DNA of 44,776 bases, taken from Fuerstiella sp. (lineage in GTDB: Bacteria; Planctomycetota; Planctomycetia; Planctomycetales; Planctomycetaceae). A program made the translations under genes and the position numbers. The stretch spans positions 1 to 44,776 of the forward strand of contig JALHMY010000083.1 of NCBI GenBank assembly GCA_022843805.1, in the 5' to 3' direction. The notes under the pieces were generated by a model that was not told where the DNA came from, did no database searches, and saw only the letters and a program-made list of their open reading frames with translations. Below, in pieces: positions 43,306 through 44,776 of the stretch (positions are counted from its first letter, which is position 1; the number at the start of each line of letters is the position of its first letter).

Positions 43306-44385
43306 TTGAATAAAATTGACTTGCGCAGTGACACCGTCACTCGCCCCGTGGCTGCCATGAAATCGGCCATGTTTAATGCCGAAATCGGCGATGATATGAT
43401 GGGTGAAGATCCAACTGTCAATCGCCTCGAATCCATGGTTGCTGAACTGCTCGGGAAAGAGGCGGCCGTCTTCGCCTGTTCCGGCACTCAAAGTAACCAG
43501 ATGGGTGTGCGTGCTCATTGTTCGCCGGGCGATGAACTGCTGATCAACGAAAGCGGTCATATTGCCAACTTTGAAGGAGGTGCCCCGGCGATTCTCAGTG
43601 GAGTGACAGTACGTCCCATCCCCGCTCCGCGCGGATTGCTGGATGTTGGGGATCTGGAAGGCAAACTTCGCGGTAATGACCAGCACTTTGCCAGGACTCG
43701 GCTGGTCTGCCTTGAAAACACGACGAATCTCGGCGGCGGCCATTTTTATCCGCTGGCTCAGCTGCAGCGTGTCTCACAATGGGCTCGGGCTAACTCGCTG
43801 AAACTGCATCTGGATGGAGCACGTCTGTTTAATGCGGCCGTGGCAGGAGGCTATTCAGTGGCCGATGTGGCCGCATGTGTGGACACCATTTCGATTTGCT
43901 TCTCCAAAGGACTCGGCTGTCCGATGGGTTCCATACTTGTCGGGAACGCTGAGGACATTGCAAAGGCCCGTCGATTTCGGAAAGTGCTCGGCGGAGCGCT
44001 TCGTCAGGCCGGGCTCGTTGCCGCTGCCGCGATCTATGCTCTTGAGAATCATGTGGATCGACTGGCTGAGGATCATGCGAATGCCAGTTTGCTGGCAGGC
44101 ATGCTGCAGGAAATTCCTGGTATTCGGCTGGATGAGGGCGGAGTCGTCACGAACCTTGTCTTCTTTCATGTCGATCCCGCCATGGGCACCGCCGCTCAGC
44201 TCGCCGCCGCTCTTCGACAGCACGGGGTGTATGTTGGATCAATGGGCGGTCAGCGCATGAGGGCGGTGACGCATCTGGATGTCAATACGGAAGATGTTCG
44301 AAGGGCGAGTGCAGCGATTCGACAATGTCTGGAAACCGGATTCTCCAGCCAGTCACTCCAGAGTTTTGATTCGTATTCACGCTGA
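43306..44385 (+). CDS. L-threonine aldolase (low specificity)
   Basis: A 359-residue PLP enzyme splitting threonine or allo-threonine to glycine and acetaldehyde. Motifs: IDLRSDTVTRP at the N-terminus, MMGEDPTVNRLE, FACSGTQSNQM, LHLDGARLFNA, and FSKGLGCPMGS with the PLP-binding Lys 201. The start is TTG 43306, placing the conserved IDLRSDT at residue 4; GGAA lies six bases before it. It is divergent from hisD. Downstream it runs directly into the third GC-rich repeat array. Confidence 0.9.
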   Translation: MNKIDLRSDTVTRPVAAMKSAMFNAEIGDDMMGEDPTVNRLESMVAELLGKEAAVFACSGTQSNQMGVRAHCSPGDELLINESGHIANFEGGAPAILSGVTVRPIPAPRGLLDVGDLEGKLRGNDQHFARTRLVCLENTTNLGGGHFYPLAQLQRVSQWARANSLKLHLDGARLFNAAVAGGYSVADVAACVDTISICFSKGLGCPMGSILVGNAEDIAKARRFRKVLGGALRQAGLVAAAAIYALENHVDRLAEDHANASLLAGMLQEIPGIRLDEGGVVTNLVFFHVDPAMGTAAQLAAALRQHGVYVGSMGGQRMRAVTHLDVNTEDVRRASAAIRQCLETGFSSQSLQSFDSYSR

Positions 44386-44389
44386 GGCC

Positions 44390-44776
44390 TGGGACGCAGG
44401 TGGTATAGGGACGGCGTTGAGTGCAACCCGCGGCGGGCCCTCCCCCGGCCTTCGGCCGACCCCTCCCACTCCGCTTCGCTGCGCGGGAGGGGAGGTTTTT
44501 GCGGGGAGGGGAGGGTTTAAGAACCTCCTCTCCCAGCGAAGCTGGGGGAGGTCGAGCGAGCGGCAGCGAGATCGGGAGGGGGCCGGGTGAACGGCGGGAT
44601 GAGGGTGTTATTGGGATGGCGTTGAGTGCCACCCGCGGCGGGCCCTCCCCCGGCCTGGCGGCCGACCCCTCCCACTCCGCTTCGCTGCGCGGGAGGGGAG
44701 GTGCGTGGAAGGGGAGGTTTCAAGAAACCTCCTCTCCCAGCGAAGCTGGGGGAGGTCGAGCGAGCGGCAGCGAGAT
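44390..44776. repeat. GC-rich palindromic repeat array, copy 3
   Basis: Two units with landmarks (AGCGAAGCTGGGGGAGGTCG) near 44535 and 44742, and CCCCGGCCTTCGGCCGACCC and GGAGGGGAGGTTT hairpin segments. Orientation matches 31699-32068 and is opposite to 1-440. It runs off the right end of the window. Its hairpins begin only a few bases after the aldolase stop and may end its transcription. Confidence 0.85.

Overview
The window reads as planctomycete chromosome (phylum Planctomycetota, order probably Planctomycetales; genus not resolvable from sequence alone). The evidence is the set of planctomycete-typical families: a PSCyt1/DUF1549/DUF1553 cytochrome-domain protein, two DUF1501 proteins, membrane-anchored Hanks-type Ser/Thr kinases with C-terminal extensions, an ECF-type sigma factor overlapping a kinase gene, a DUF1573 protein, secreted hydrolases, and intergenic spaces packed with short palindromic repeat elements. 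No rRNA, tRNA, transposase gene, phage gene or CRISPR array was found.

Layout. 1-440 is a GC-rich repeat array. 665-4989 (+) is a translationally coupled pair: a five-CxxCH exported c-type cytochrome and an exported beta-propeller dehydrogenase-like protein. 5055-8123 (+) is a large Ser/Thr kinase, followed by three tandem ~171-bp repeat units with inverted ends. 8680-11754 (-) holds a secreted isochorismatase-fold/jelly-roll protein and a DUF1501 protein. 12165-12267 is a 7-bp telomere-like tandem repeat. 12387-15621 (+) is a small cell-envelope cluster: a Cys-rich secreted protein, an exported protein with a C-terminal membrane anchor, and a DUF1573 protein. 15622-17284 is mostly repeats, including a 57-bp perfect palindrome, plus a small antitoxin-like gene without a toxin. 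17285-21781 is a divergent PSD1/DUF1501 pair. 21782-22703 is repeat-rich spacer. 22704-26555 holds an exported hypothetical protein and a divergent FG-GAP propeller-esterase fusion. 26571-31676 carries a UvrD-like helicase (-), then pyrE, a cupin, an esterase and a DUF2721 membrane protein (+).

The right-hand third contains a second GC-rich repeat array, a complete hipBA-like toxin-antitoxin operon with a readable promoter and three evenly spaced palindromic operators, and a leftward operon of ECF sigma factor, transmembrane Ser/Thr kinase and exported coiled-coil protein. It continues with a serine beta-lactamase-fold hydrolase and a four-helix membrane protein, a DUF6263-like secreted protein, and a leftward hisD, TIM-barrel isomerase and RbsD/FucU operon divergent from an L-threonine aldolase gene. 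The window ends in a third copy of the GC-rich repeat array.

The strongest candidates for something new are the hipBA control region together with look-alike palindromes between the helicase and pyrE, the sigma/kinase/coiled-coil operon, the propeller-esterase fusion, and the dense families of non-coding inverted-repeat elements. All functions are inferred from motifs and family knowledge; nothing here was searched against a database.
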